A stretch of 64,000 nt of DNA from positions 62,001 through 126,000 of the forward strand of contig NAJO01000066.1 in assembly GCA_002077065.1 (NCBI GenBank), given 5' to 3'. The stretch comes from Cryoendolithus antarcticus (taxonomy: Eukaryota; Ascomycota; Dothideomycetes; Cladosporiales; Cladosporiaceae). Positions 31,758 through 45,746 of this stretch are shown here, in pieces (position 1 is the stretch's first letter; every line of letters starts with the position of its first letter). The translations under genes were made by a program, and so were the position numbers. The notes below the pieces were generated by a model that saw only the letters and a program-made list of their open reading frames with translations, was not told the DNA's origin and did not search any database.

Positions 31758-33932
31758 CCCTGTCCGTGACTTCTGCGAACACCGAGCTTCCCAAACCCTC
31801 GCCTTCTCGAGCGGGGACTATCCCAGGCCTATAACCGGCAGAGCTCAGGACAAGTAGTGCGGAGCTGCTGCAGTACTGAGCATGTCTGCAGCGGCGATCT
31901 TCGAATTTATCCAATACAGTGAGAGAGAGCAGCATAAGTTCAGCTAGCTGGTGCTTGTATCGGCTGTCTTGAGAGTTACTGGGACCAAGAAGCATGCAGC
32001 CATCGCGCTATAGGTAGCTAGCTGCTGAGAGACAGCAAGTACGCGGGCTTCACCGACTTTTTGCTTGCGTGATGGCGGAAGCGAAAGCGTGATTGCACGG
32101 GAAAATGGGAAGCGAGATTCGTACTTGCCATATTGCAATACAGCTTGTGAGAGTAGGACTCGTCAGCTGCGAGGGGCCGAAATACCACTGCCAGTCGAAG
32201 TGAATCTATATCGTCTGACGCGCAATCTCGTGGAAGTCTGCTGGCCCGGATGGCGCGATGCCGAACTCGATGGAGCAGGCTCGCAGCCGTGCGTCTGCAC
32301 TTGAACGATAGTGATTGCAGTCGCCTAACGTTCGATCCTGCGCGCATTGATGGCCACATTTAAGGCGTATCTTAGCAACAAGATGTGATGAACCGGATGA
32401 GGAAAACGCAAGTCATGATCCTTGTACAGCCACCCCGTGCGTCCATCTTGGCCCCCCCACCAACCCTCGAGTCACTCTTGCCTTTCTTCTCCTGCAGACT
32501 TCCGAGGGTGTACGCTGCTCAGCCAGCGAAGGCGAGAGGCCCAAGACACTGGCCAATCCCCGAGCAAGCGCCCCTCACAGACACATGTTTCCGCCTGCCG
32601 TTGCACCGGTCAAGTCAATGACACCACAACTGCTCCTGACAATCCAGCGAGAGAAGCAGTCACAACACGGTGATTTTTAGCAAGAACATCCGTTCCATCC
32701 TCCATGCTTCCTCTCATCCCCTCTATCCCTTCATCCACACACGTCCTCCAACATTCCCATCAACTCCACCACTCCCTCACTATCTCCGCCCCTCAATCCA
32801 AACAACCAAAGCACCTACACAGCACCCCATACCCCCAGCAAACCCACTCACTCCACGTGCGAGAGACTCTACTCTGAAGACAGTGTCTCCTCCACCTCAA
32901 ATCGCCACTCAACCCCACTCCTCCGGCCACACAAATACGCCGACGCTACCGCCAAGCCATCACCCCGTCTTCGGCGCCCATGGCGGCCACACCCCCCACA
33001 AAGCTTCGCACCCTTATCCACGCGCTTCGACGTTGGCGACGAGGGCGCTGATCCTGCCGTCGGACTCGATCAGCACTCCCGGCACGGCGTCGGATGGAGG
33101 GCGGAAATGGCATTGAGGGAATGGGAATGGAAGGGGGTGGAGAGGGCTTGGCGTCGTTGAGCTACGTAAGGGGAGGTAGGAGCATGCGCGGTGAGTAGTC
33201 GTGTGGCATCTGGGTGGTGCGAAGGGACTGACTGAAAGGTGCAGGGAGCGCGGCGTGTGACGCTATGCGAGACGATGAATTGTTTGAGAGGACGGAAGTG
33301 GAGACGCGGGAATGGGGACGGGGAACCGGGAAGGGGCAGACGACCTGTGATGGACCTTGGGACTTACCTATTCTTTCGCGAGCATATCGGGTTGGGAATG
33401 TGCGTGGCTCCAAACGTGAGCTGCTAATGAGTGGCTTCGGTCAGACTACCAACTACTTCCAACGCAATCTCTCTGCTCCGCTCCATCGCTCTATTCTCCA
33501 CGTCCAGTCATCGTCTGCCACTACACGCCAACCTTGCATCTGCTCCTCCATGATTTGCCCAGCACCACAAGCTACTTCAGCTGGCCTCTGAGCAGAGCTC
33601 TGACGGCTCGCAGGTCATGCCGTGCTGCGCATGTCCAGATTGCATGACACAACACTGCGCGTACACCATTGCATTGACACCTGAACTTTCCGTCTTCGTC
33701 TTCAGCTCGATCCAGAGCTCAGGAATGGTCTCGGCACCAGACATACGTTCAATGTCCCAGGTCCACCACGTGGGCATGACTGTCGGATCATGTATCGTCT
33801 TCGTCGTTTGCGTAAAGGCATTTCAGGTCATAGCAGGAGCACTGCCACTATATCCTTCGCCTCATCAAGTCCTACATGCGCAACACAGCGCGGTCAGCTA
33901 GTCGTCTCGTACTTGCGTGTGCTTGCCCCCGC
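31758..33932. other. Unresolved 2.2 kb, possible small gene on the plus strand
   Basis: The plus strand from about 32670 to 33117 is open in more than one frame with Pro/Thr/Ser-rich content, and a short stretch near 33265..33435 (DDELFERTEVETREW and following) has protein-like composition. A donor gtaagg at 33165 and an acceptor ggtgcag near 33243 could connect them, but no combination gives a continuous frame with a convincing start. I cannot assign a product. The strand is very C-rich, which by itself creates open frames. Confidence 0.25.
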
Positions 33933-36900
33933 TCAGCCCTTATTGGCCCCCTGCCCGATCCCTTTCTTCGCCTTGTTCTGGCCCTTGTCCACAACAAACG
34001 CATCCAACGACACGTCCCCCTTCTCTCTCGCAGTGGCCGCAGGTATAGAAGCAGAAGGACGGGTGTTACCATACCAGTCAAGATCGCCCAATTGCAGCTT
34101 CCTCGCGCGCTGCTTGCTGCGCGTGTTGCCAGATTTGTCTGCTCTCGGCTGGATGTGAGGGGACTCGAAGACGGCTTCAGGGTTGTCAGCTTGGGGATCT
34201 GTAGTGAGTTCAGAAGGCGGCAGGAGAAGAGTTGCGGTGCTGGTATCTGCTTGTAAAGGTGAAGAGCAGCCGGGGACGGGATCGCGGGCCTTAGTAGTCG
34301 CTTGTTGAATGCGACCACTGCCGGGCTTGACGTATGCCGTGTTTGAGGAAAGGCGCTTGTTGAGAGCTCCCTTCCCGACGAATTGTGTGCGTTTGCTGTT
34401 GGAGTTGTTGACATAGTGGAAAGAGGGTGAATCACCATCTGCTTGGTCGTCCATCAAGTCGTAGTTCAGAACTAGGTTCTTAATGCGCTGTTGCTCGGCG
34501 CGTTCGGCTTCTTGCTGCTTGCGGAGCTCGATGGCGAAGGTGGAGTCGGAGGGGAGATCGATGGACCGGGTCTACGCGAAGTTCGGTCAGCAACGGCTAA
34601 GGTCAGGAAGCGCACAAAGGAGGATGTGCAGACCTGCTGGCGATTGCCCTTCTTGCTCAACAGCGCGAACTTCATTTTCCCCGCTTCATAAACAGGTGTA
34701 TGCGGTCGCGAATCGCCGCCACTGTCCTCCGCTGTCGCGACAGGAGCAGACACCTCTCTCGCGGACTTGCGCATCGGCAACGCAACGTCAAACACCGGCT
34801 TGCGATCGAACTTCCGCGATTCGACACTCTCAGCCATCAACTTGGCCAACTCGCGATCAAAGTCCGCTTCAGCTTCAGGATCACGTTGCTCCTCTGGGCG
34901 CGTCACTACTATGTGCTCTTCGTCATCGGAGTCGAGACCTTCATTCTGCTGCGGACTGTCGACTGGCTCGGCAGTGTCGTCTTCGCCTGACTTGTCTTCG
35001 ATGTCTCTGCTGTCATCGTGGCCTGGGCGGACATCGCCGGTGGCATTGAGATCGGCGTCATCTTCTGGGTCGACTGTCTTGCTTGCGGCAGTGTCTTGGT
35101 AATTCAGCTTGCACGCTTCCGCGAAGGCCGATGCAGCTGCGTTGAAGTCATTCAAGACTGGCTTCCAGTGCGGGCGCAGCAGGCCGTAGGTCTCTTGGAG
35201 CATGTAATCGACCTCCATCGGTGCTGGATCCTTCGTGTTGACGTAGTATTGAAGAAACGACAGAAAGAAGTCAAGCTTCTTGCGCGCTGCTCCTTTCTCG
35301 AAGTACATGCCACAAGTGTCGAGCAGAGCGCATACAAGATTGATGCGGAAGTAGTCGTCTGGGAGATCGATAGGGCAAATCTTGCCAGGCTGTGGGTAGC
35401 CGTCGTGCCCATAGTTCAACAGCTTGTACAGCGTGTCAAAGATCAGCGTCGAGTCGACCATGCGGTAGATATACAGCTCCCCGAGATACTTGGCTTCGGC
35501 AGTCTGGCGTTGTCGATATCTGAAATCATTGATCTCCAGACCGACGACTATGCGCTCGAGTAGCTCGTCCAGCACTGAGACCGCGAAGTCCGTGTGATGG
35601 CGATGCAGCGCTCCGAGCATGACGGCTAGTAAGTAGAGGTTACTGTACTTGATCTTCCCGGGCTTGATGAAGATCTTGCGCAGGTACTCCACCACCTCAT
35701 CTTCCTCCCAATGCAGCTTTCGTATCTGCTTGATCACTTTTTCAAGCGACTTCTTGTTGAGATCCAAGTAGGCTAGCTTGCGGATGTACGTATCGAGAGA
35801 CGTGCGCTCCTTCTGCTGGATAGCAGCACGCGCAGGCGGATCAGCGTAGTACATTGCGTTTTCAATCAACATGCGCTCATGTTGTCCAAGATGCTGCGCT
35901 GCTTTCTTCCTCTGCAGCGTATCGAGGAAAGATGTCATGCGTGGCGAAGTCTTCGGGTTGCGCAGAAGGTAGCGACCGCAGTTTTCCAAGAGCATTGCTA
36001 TTATCTCAATGTTCATCCGCGAGAAGTCCTCTAAGCTTACCTTCAGGCAATGGAAGATGAAGTGCTCTTGCGCAACGTCGAATTTGGTCAACTCCGCGAT
36101 ATACCGTACGTTTACTAAGCGGACTTGGCCGAGGAAATCTTTCGATTTCCGGCGTTGTAGGCTGCGAAACTCTTCATCGAGGTGCTTCGTAATGGCTTGA
36201 GGGACATCAGTCAGATAGCGTCCGAGCGTTGCGATCAGCCGGCCGTATAGTGGCAACAGGTCAGTTCTGCCTTTCGGTATCTCTTCGATGGCCTTGATAA
36301 GTCGATTGCGTGAAGCCTTGGAGTTCAGAAAGCAGAAGTCGTAGGCCAGCTGGTCGACTTGATCCTTCGTGGCGAGCTCGTGAAGGCGTGCAAGCACGGC
36401 ATCGACCTGTGCGCCGACAGTCTTGTTTGCGATCGCAGTCGAGGTATCGTCAGCCGCCGCGTCCCTTGAGTCCGGTCTCGCATCAGCTGTCTCATCACTC
36501 CGCTTCCCGACTTGCTCATCCCCATCAGCATTCTTTCTTCTCGGCTCCTCGAGCAAGATCGAAGGCACGCGATCTTTGAGGTCCACCAAATTCTCGTAGA
36601 AGCGCCTCTCATCCTCGTCTTCCCAGATGCCAGCACCTTCGCTCTGTCCTCGCAAATACTCACCCGTTTTGACAAGCCCGATGCCGCTGTCGAAAGCACT
36701 ACCAGCGGCCTCCTTCTCTGATAGGTCCGGCATCTCCGCGCCTAGCGCATCTGCCAAAGTCTGTGTACTCGCGATGAGCCGCTCTTGCGCCTTCACGGCT
36801 TTCTCGTAGTTCGTCTGCCGATCCTCAAAGACCTCCCCTGACTTCACATACGCCTCAGCGTTGCGCTTGCTCTGGCTCGTCAAGTTCTTCTGGTCGCGCA

Positions 36901-37930
36901 GGATATGCGTCTTGACGTCCTCGAAGTATCGCTCAAGGATGTTGCGAAAACGCTGCTGGACGTGCGATGTCGTGAGTGGCGTGTCCTGAATCACGACCTC
37001 ATCGTCGTCAGTCGAGGCGGGCGTTTCTGTGTGGCCATTGATCTTCGGTTCAGCCGTAGTCTCGCCGTTGTCCGCCACAGCTTGTCTCGCATCTTTCTTC
37101 GTGCCAGCAGAGCCGAGTACATCCCACGCGAAGCTTTTGACGAACAAGACTACCAGCGGAAGATTGACGTGCTCGCGATCGTGGCTCAGCATATCCTTCA
37201 GAACCTCTAGTGGGAACGGCTCAGCGTCTGTCGCCCCGATCTTAAGCCCATTAGTCTTAGCTTTGGGCATAAGCTCGGCGCCCTTTGTCCCTCTTCCAGT
37301 CTCATCCGGCTTCGTGACATCCTCCAAACTCCTCAATGCGCTTACCAGCCATAGCTCAGTCGCTACGCGCAGTAGTACACGCTGCCTAGCAATGCGATCT
37401 TTCTCCTCTCTGTCGCGTACCTCAGCCGACAGCGCCTTCAACTGCGCCCTGTCAGGTGTACTCAGTCCACGCCCGATCAGCCAGCCCAAATTGCATGTGA
37501 ACTCCTCCGGACCGAAGCGCTGGTGCAATGCGCTGACCACTTCGACGCCGGCAGCTACCTCGCCAGGCGTCTTGAGCCTGCACAGCCCCTCGTAGCACGC
37601 TGACACGATCTCGGTGAGGTACTTGTGCAGCGACAGTGTCCGGACCTCGAGGAGGAAGGTGGGAAGGCTCGCAATGGTGATGGCCGTGCGCACGCGTTTG
37701 ATGAAGGCCGTGTTCTTCTTCAGGTTGGAGTCAAGCGAGCCTTGGACGGGGAAGACGCCTAGTGAGTGTGTTAGTCGTGCCTGAGGCCATAGCTCAGTCA
37801 AGTGGATGTACCCTGCTCGCCATCCCAAGCTCGTGTGTTCAACTCCTTCAAATCTCCTTCGCAGTATTGTTAGCTACTTCTTGCAGTCGCATGGAGTATG
37901 CAAGCGCGTACGTTTCCGTTGCCGCTCCAT
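33933..37930 (-). CDS. UPF2: Nonsense-mediated decay factor UPF2 (NMD2)
   Basis: Four exons on the minus strand: 37930..37912, 37857..37813, 37758..34634 and 34571..33933, total 3,828 bases, 1,275 residues. The spliced start MERQRKRDLKELNTRAWDGE leads into the first MIF4G domain (from SNLKKNTAFIKRVRTAI). Two further MIF4G-type helical domains follow (for example ASRNRLIKAIEEIPKGRTDLLPLYGRLIATL near the second, and LKVSLEDF, LYLLAVMLGALHRH in the third), then a very acidic linker (DDADLNATGDVRPGHDDSRDIED) and the C-terminal UPF1-binding segment. UPF2 bridges UPF3 and UPF1 and activates decay of messages with premature stops in the cytoplasm. The two first exons of 19 and 45 bases are easily missed. 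Confidence 0.93.
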
Positions 37931-38322
37931 AGCGACAGTCTGCCGCGAACGTATCAACGTCGCCGCGGCGGGGTGGGGGGGGGGAAGCGGCGTTCAAGGA
38001 TCGGGCATTTCAGTGTTGTGGGTGCGCAAGCTCGACCGTGGCAGAGCTTGCATTGGGAGTGACCGAGAGAGTCGTTGTGTTTGCTGTCTGTTCACGTGAT
38101 TGGGTCAGCGTAGTGAATGTTGGTGTTGGTGTTAGCACAGCACTGCTACATGCAAGTGTGAAGTGATCGCCCGCCTTATCGATGTGCAGTGGAGAAACTA
38201 TCGGCCCGGATAGAGTGAGTGACTCGCGCCTGATCATGTCATGCGTCGCGATTTCTTTCTCGAGATCATTCGGAGCTTCGTCAATGAGAGAGTTCAGCCA
38301 GACTTGACACTTTACAGCAACA

Positions 38323-39009
38323 ATGGCAGAGAAGCGCAAATCTACGGATACCAGCGATGCTCGTCCTTCTAAGGTCCGGAAAGGCTTCCAAGTCGGCCCC
38401 GCCAACCTCCCCGAAGGAATGCACAAGCGCAAAACCCAGCAAATAAAGCAATCGCTGATCCAACGCGCCCTAATAAAGAAAGACTACGCACGTTTGAAAA
38501 AGCAAGGCAAAATTCCCGAGGTCGAGGGCCTACCTGTGCCTGCCTCCTCACATCTAGACCGCCCTCCTTCAACCGAAGAAGCAGACTTCGCTGGCTTCCC
38601 AGACCATAACTCCGCAGCACCAGTGGAAAGTGCACCTGCGCCGGTAATCTCAGAACCCCACCCCGACCGCCAAACCCTCATCAACGCCTCCGCTTCCCCG
38701 GAACCCGCTCCCCCGGCTCCTCGACCACCTCGTGATCCAAATCGCAAGCGCGAGCGCAAGCCGAGACCGAATCCCTTCCAGAAGGAGAGGGACGCCGCTT
38801 TGGAGGCACAAGCAGCTGCTGACGAGCGACGGCGGGTGCGCGAGGAGGCTGAGAGGGAGCGGGCGGTGAGGATGGAGGCTAGGGAGCGGGAACGCAGGGC
38901 TATGGCGAAGGCGAGGAGTGCGGGGCGGAATGGACAGAGGAAGTTGGGGAGAGAGAGTGGGGTGCTTTTAGCGAGGGTGCAGAGGATGGTTGGGCAGGGG
39001 AAAGTCTGA
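38323..39009 (+). CDS. FYV7: rRNA-processing protein FYV7
   Basis: A single exon of 228 residues. The N-terminal KVRKGFQVGPANLPEGMHKRKTQ and IKQSLIQRALIKKDYARLKKQG form the FYV7 family motif. The middle is Pro-rich and the C-terminal 80 residues form a long basic and acidic helix (Arg/Glu/Ala). FYV7 takes part in 35S pre-rRNA processing in the nucleolus. The gene lies divergently from UPF2 with about 390 bases between starts. Confidence 0.85.
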   Translation: MAEKRKSTDTSDARPSKVRKGFQVGPANLPEGMHKRKTQQIKQSLIQRALIKKDYARLKKQGKIPEVEGLPVPASSHLDRPPSTEEADFAGFPDHNSAAPVESAPAPVISEPHPDRQTLINASASPEPAPPAPRPPRDPNRKRERKPRPNPFQKERDAALEAQAAADERRRVREEAERERAVRMEARERERRAMAKARSAGRNGQRKLGRESGVLLARVQRMVGQGKV

Positions 39010-39141
39010 GACTGGATTTTGAAGGCGGGGAGTGTAGTGAGTAAGAGTGAGAGGATTGACATGAACATGATGCATTCGCCCAAACGCTGGGTGTGTCTCC
39101 TAAAGCCGCAAACGCCTATTCAGCCCCTGTCATACCATACA

Positions 39142-41940
<2,799 letters not shown>

Positions 41941-42469
41941 GATTCCAGTCTGACGTGATGCCCAGTACAGAGTAGAGATATAGTCTTAGACTGAAGTTAC
42001 TGTACGCAACATCAGATCGATCAGACATGTGAAGTTGGCAACGCGTCAAGGGGAGACGCGAAGTGATCGCGCGCTCGAAGTGCTTGCATGACGCTAGGCT
42101 CTTTCGAGATATCCGACTTTCTGATCAAATGCGAAGGTAGTACCCACCCCTCATCCCTCTACTATTCACGTTGCAACCACCTCTCTATCTCCTATCAACT
42201 GCCCTCTTCGTATACCTGTCAGGTATCATCGCAGCACGAGTGGCTCCCGCAGCCCCAAAGGATTCAAGATGGCGATCTGCGGTGACGCTAAACCCGCGCC
42301 ACTTCACAATACCACAAACCAAGTGTGAATCCGGATGCGATCGGCCGTCTTGGTGTTCTGCACAGCCGCAAGAAGGTATGTACATCAGAGATTGACCTCA
42401 TATCAGTAAACGTGCACACTCTCATACCGTTGCGCCTTTTCCTCGTCGTTTCAAATATCAGTCGTCGCG
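41941..42469. other. Intergenic region, no gene seen
   Basis: Lies between the MCM3 start and the decayed coiled-coil gene, both reading away from it. Short frames only; probably the MCM3 promoter. Confidence 0.4.
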
Positions 42470-43568
42470 ATGTCCGAATCGTTTGCCACACGTCTGCAGA
42501 GCGCAGCTGCACGTAACAAAGAACTACTCTCGATCATCGCGCGGAATGATCATGCACCATCGGCGCTTCCGCAGAACGCTGCGTACATTGCGGATCTCGA
42601 TGCACAACTCAAGAAGACAAATGTTGAGTTAAAGAAGCTCCACGCCATCACTAAAGATGAGCGAAAGGACCATGTCGAGTATCGTGACAGCACCTTCAAG
42701 CTATGCCCACAAGATAGGCGGCAAGAAAGGCCAGGAGAAGTTCACTTCTAAGCAGGAGAAAGAAGAACGCGAGTTTCTTGAGGCATGGCAAAAAGAGCGT
42801 GAAGCCGTTGCACGCCGAGAAGAGATCGCTCGTGCCCTCGACGTTGCCCAAGTTGACAAGCAGACTCTCGGGCAAGCTGCATTTCAGCACAAGACTGCTC
42901 AGACGGAGCTTGACCAGATGTACGCCCAGCTTTTCAATGGCGCAACGCCGGAAGTCCCAGGCGAGGACCAGATGGAGCAGACCCTGCAGCATCTGATTTT
43001 GTATCTTGACCAATGCCAACTACAATTCAACACCGATTCAGCCGGCGAAGCACTACGCCGCGCTGAGAGTCGCATTGCAGCCGGCAACAAGAACATGCAA
43101 GAGGCTCTCAGCATGTCCCGCGTGGACATGATGGGCCGCGGTACGTTCATCGACATGATGGAACGCGACGCTCTGTCCCGGCCACCGTCGCTATATCGGA
43201 AGCGATCGTTCACATGAATGCTGCCCGGCAATTGCAGCCTGCGATTCAGCCACTCGATAATGTCAACATCGACATGGGCCACGCATGTCTGACATGTTCT
43301 TCGATTACATCTTCACGGACATGGCGCAGCATGAGAGAATCCAAGGCAGCGCTATGCAGTTGCACAGGGCCGATGATCAGTTGAAGGAGCAGGTTCGACT
43401 GCAGCTTGGGAGGGCGGGGGGAGTGAAGACCATCTGGCGCAGGCGAAGTAGGATACGGAGAATGCGAGAGAGGAGCTGAAACGTATTCAAGCGGAGACAT
43501 TCGAGACTTACGGGCAGAGCACTTACCCGGGTCAGAATGCTGATGCACCGCCGCCGTACGTCGGCTAG
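42470..43568 (+). pseudogene. Decayed gene for a conserved fungal coiled-coil protein
   Basis: Coding sequence of one protein can be followed across four frame changes. It starts MSESFATRLQSAAARNKELL (ATG 42470) and reads to about 42695. It shifts to the frame of SSYAHKIGGKKGQEKF (to about 43205), then to MNAARQLQPAIQPLDNVNIDMGH (from 43214), then to MSDMFFDYIFTDMAQHERI (from 43285). It ends in TENAREELKRIQAETFETYGQ with PPPYVG and a TAG at 43566. The last segment also meets an in-frame TAG upstream. No intron motifs explain the changes. The order of helices and the PPPYVG tail match a common ascomycete coiled-coil family without assigned function. I infer a pseudogene; assembly error is the alternative. 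Confidence 0.75.
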
Positions 43569-44047
43569 TCGCGCCGGGCTTGCACTACCACCGCTCCGAG
43601 CAACTTGAGACTCGGTGTTACGCGATGAGGCAAATGTCCGCATGGGTGGTCATTCTAAGCATGACAGTTGCCGGGTGCCACCCTGCTCCCTCGTCACCCA
43701 CCGGCTAGCCGCATCCTAGCAAACAAACCAATTTCTCATACAGCTGCAGGCCGCGCCACGAGCCAAGTATCTGACGGAGCCTATCATTGCGCGCTCTCAA
43801 GTATGCGTGACAGTTGTTCGCACTCGATGAAGACGCCAGGCTCGACCGCGCCACAGCGGCACGACGATGAGCGCCCAAGATGGACGCCTCGATCAGAGGC
43901 ATGACTTGTCGACAGTGCTTCGTACGACCTTGCACCGAGTGACTGTTTCAGCTATGCACTACAAGTACAATCTCAAGACTTCTCTTCCTCTTCCGAGCGT
44001 TCCCATTGTCATGAGAACTAAACGAAAACCATCAACGCAACAACAAT
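43569..44047. other. Spacer, no gene seen
   Basis: About 480 bases between the pseudogene and the next hypothetical gene, with only short unsupported frames. Confidence 0.4.
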
Positions 44048-45190
44048 ATGCCCAATCCATGGGAGATTCAGCAGTGGACCAGACACCCGGCACCTCCTCT
44101 GAGACCTCCTACACCCTTCAGTCCGCCCGCTCTCATCCCTCGCCCTCGCGGCGTTGGCCCTGTCGCCCTGCCCTGGCTCGGCGCATTTGGTGCTGCGCCC
44201 TTTGACATGCGACAGCAAGCTCCGGCCCACATACTTCCCAGATTACCACTTCATCACTTGACGACGCCATACGACTTCAATAACATCATCAACCCATGGG
44301 TTCGAACAAACCCCGAGGTTGTGCCCAATCTCTGGAATGCCCTCCCGCAGGACGGACTTCGCCGCGCCTTCCACTTGGTACTGGGCGCCGTAGCTGCGTC
44401 GAGCCCCCTCAATGCCGTGGATGACTTCTGTCAGCGCCTACTGGCTGAGCTGGAGCTCGCCTTGCGCGAGGATACGCGATACTCCATGAGACAAGGAAGC
44501 CTCTCGGTCTCCCAGAGAAGCAAGCATATGTTCCGCTCCTTCGCAGAGATCTCGCACTCATGTCATAGTCCACCACTAGGCGATGTGCTGAGAGACTTCT
44601 TCCTGACTCACGTACGACATCTGGCGGAGTATGACTCGCCGCGATTCCTAGCGCAGTGGTGTCACTCGATCATGCGAAGCTTCATGGCGGGGGAGGACAA
44701 AGATCTTTGCCTCATTCAGCTCCTTGAGTACAGACCCGGGTTGATCGATGAGCTGGACCTCGAAAGTGGTGTGAGGTCGCGACGCGTCAGAGACTACCTG
44801 ATTGGCCTTGCGGTTACAAATGGTGTTCCGGTACTGAGCACGAGATCGCCCCAGTCCCGCTACCCGAACGACCATGGCTACGCCTCTCGGGATGATTGGA
44901 ATGGCTCTGGCCATCATACAGACGATGAGGACTACATTGCTGAGGCTGAGAACAAGAGGGACTTCCATCGCAAAGAAGCTGAGCTGCTGAACAACAAGAT
45001 TTCGCGGTTCGGCACAGCAACTACTGGCAGACCGCGCGGGAGATCGATGGACCCCCGGGATGATCCGGGATATCGAACGTTTGGCTATCCGCGAGGAAGA
45101 CCCCAACGGCGCGACGAAAGCCTGCCGCCGCGTTTGAGATATTGGAGCCGCTCGTGTTCGCGCGGATGGAGCTCTCGCTGGCCGTGGTGA
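44048..45190 (+). CDS. Hypothetical protein with Arg/Ser-rich C-terminus
   Basis: A frame of 380 residues starting MPNPWEIQQW. I do not recognise it. The N-terminal 60 residues are Pro-rich. Residues about 75-270 look like a helical folded domain (for example DGLRRAFHLVLGAVAASSPL, DVLRDFFLTHVRHLAEYDSP and LAQWCHSIMRSFMAGEDKDLC). The end is charged and then rich in Arg, Ser, Gly and Pro. A possible donor (gtgagg at 45187) overlaps the stop region, so the C-terminus could differ. No signal peptide, membrane helix or catalytic motif is visible. Codon use resembles real genes nearby. Confidence 0.5.
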   Translation: MPNPWEIQQWTRHPAPPLRPPTPFSPPALIPRPRGVGPVALPWLGAFGAAPFDMRQQAPAHILPRLPLHHLTTPYDFNNIINPWVRTNPEVVPNLWNALPQDGLRRAFHLVLGAVAASSPLNAVDDFCQRLLAELELALREDTRYSMRQGSLSVSQRSKHMFRSFAEISHSCHSPPLGDVLRDFFLTHVRHLAEYDSPRFLAQWCHSIMRSFMAGEDKDLCLIQLLEYRPGLIDELDLESGVRSRRVRDYLIGLAVTNGVPVLSTRSPQSRYPNDHGYASRDDWNGSGHHTDDEDYIAEAENKRDFHRKEAELLNNKISRFGTATTGRPRGRSMDPRDDPGYRTFGYPRGRPQRRDESLPPRLRYWSRSCSRGWSSRWPW

Positions 45191-45746
45191 GGGCTACATG
45201 GACCTTCACGGCGTGGCGGTGGGTCTAGGCGTGACCAGCATGGTAATAGAGTATGTACCCCGATTATTCTGCTCATACGAACACCTGGTCTGACTTCTCT
45301 TGTTGTCTGCACAATTTTGCGAAGTGCGCGAAGACTTGCTGAGGCCGCTCATGCGTCTACAGTCGCTGATCTGAGTCCTTATAATGGTTCGACGTCCTAT
45401 CGCAGTTCCCTTCTACGTCTGGCCTCCTTGGACACAACGATTCTGCACTCGACCCGTGCGGCTGGATTGTTAGCAGCACAGCCCATATCTTCCATTCAAA
45501 CAAAGCATATCACGCGCTACGAGCTTCGAAGCCAGAACGATTGCAGAGACCCTGAACAGTCGCCAGCGTATTTGCACATGTCAGGTCAGGCTCTCCAATC
45601 ACGTGCTCATCACTCATAGCTAGGTTGCGCCCCGGCACATCATCATCCTCGCTCATGTGTCAACCCCCCTCGACGCCTCTTTCCACATTTCACAGTTATC
45701 TTCCCAAACAGAATTCCTAGCATCTACCACAACTCCGATTCTTAAG
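45191..45746. other. Intergenic region, no gene seen
   Basis: Promoter region of the Myb-like gene; an in-frame ATG at 45657 could extend that protein by 30 residues. Nothing else is supported. Confidence 0.4.

Noticed and set aside
33872..34438. 188-residue minus-strand frame as a separate gene
   Set aside because: It overlaps the last UPF2 exon in a different frame, and the UPF2 frame joins by a clean intron.
37970..37985. Short poly-G run near the UPF2 start
   Set aside because: A simple homopolymer tract without flanking repeat structure; not evidence of a mobile element.
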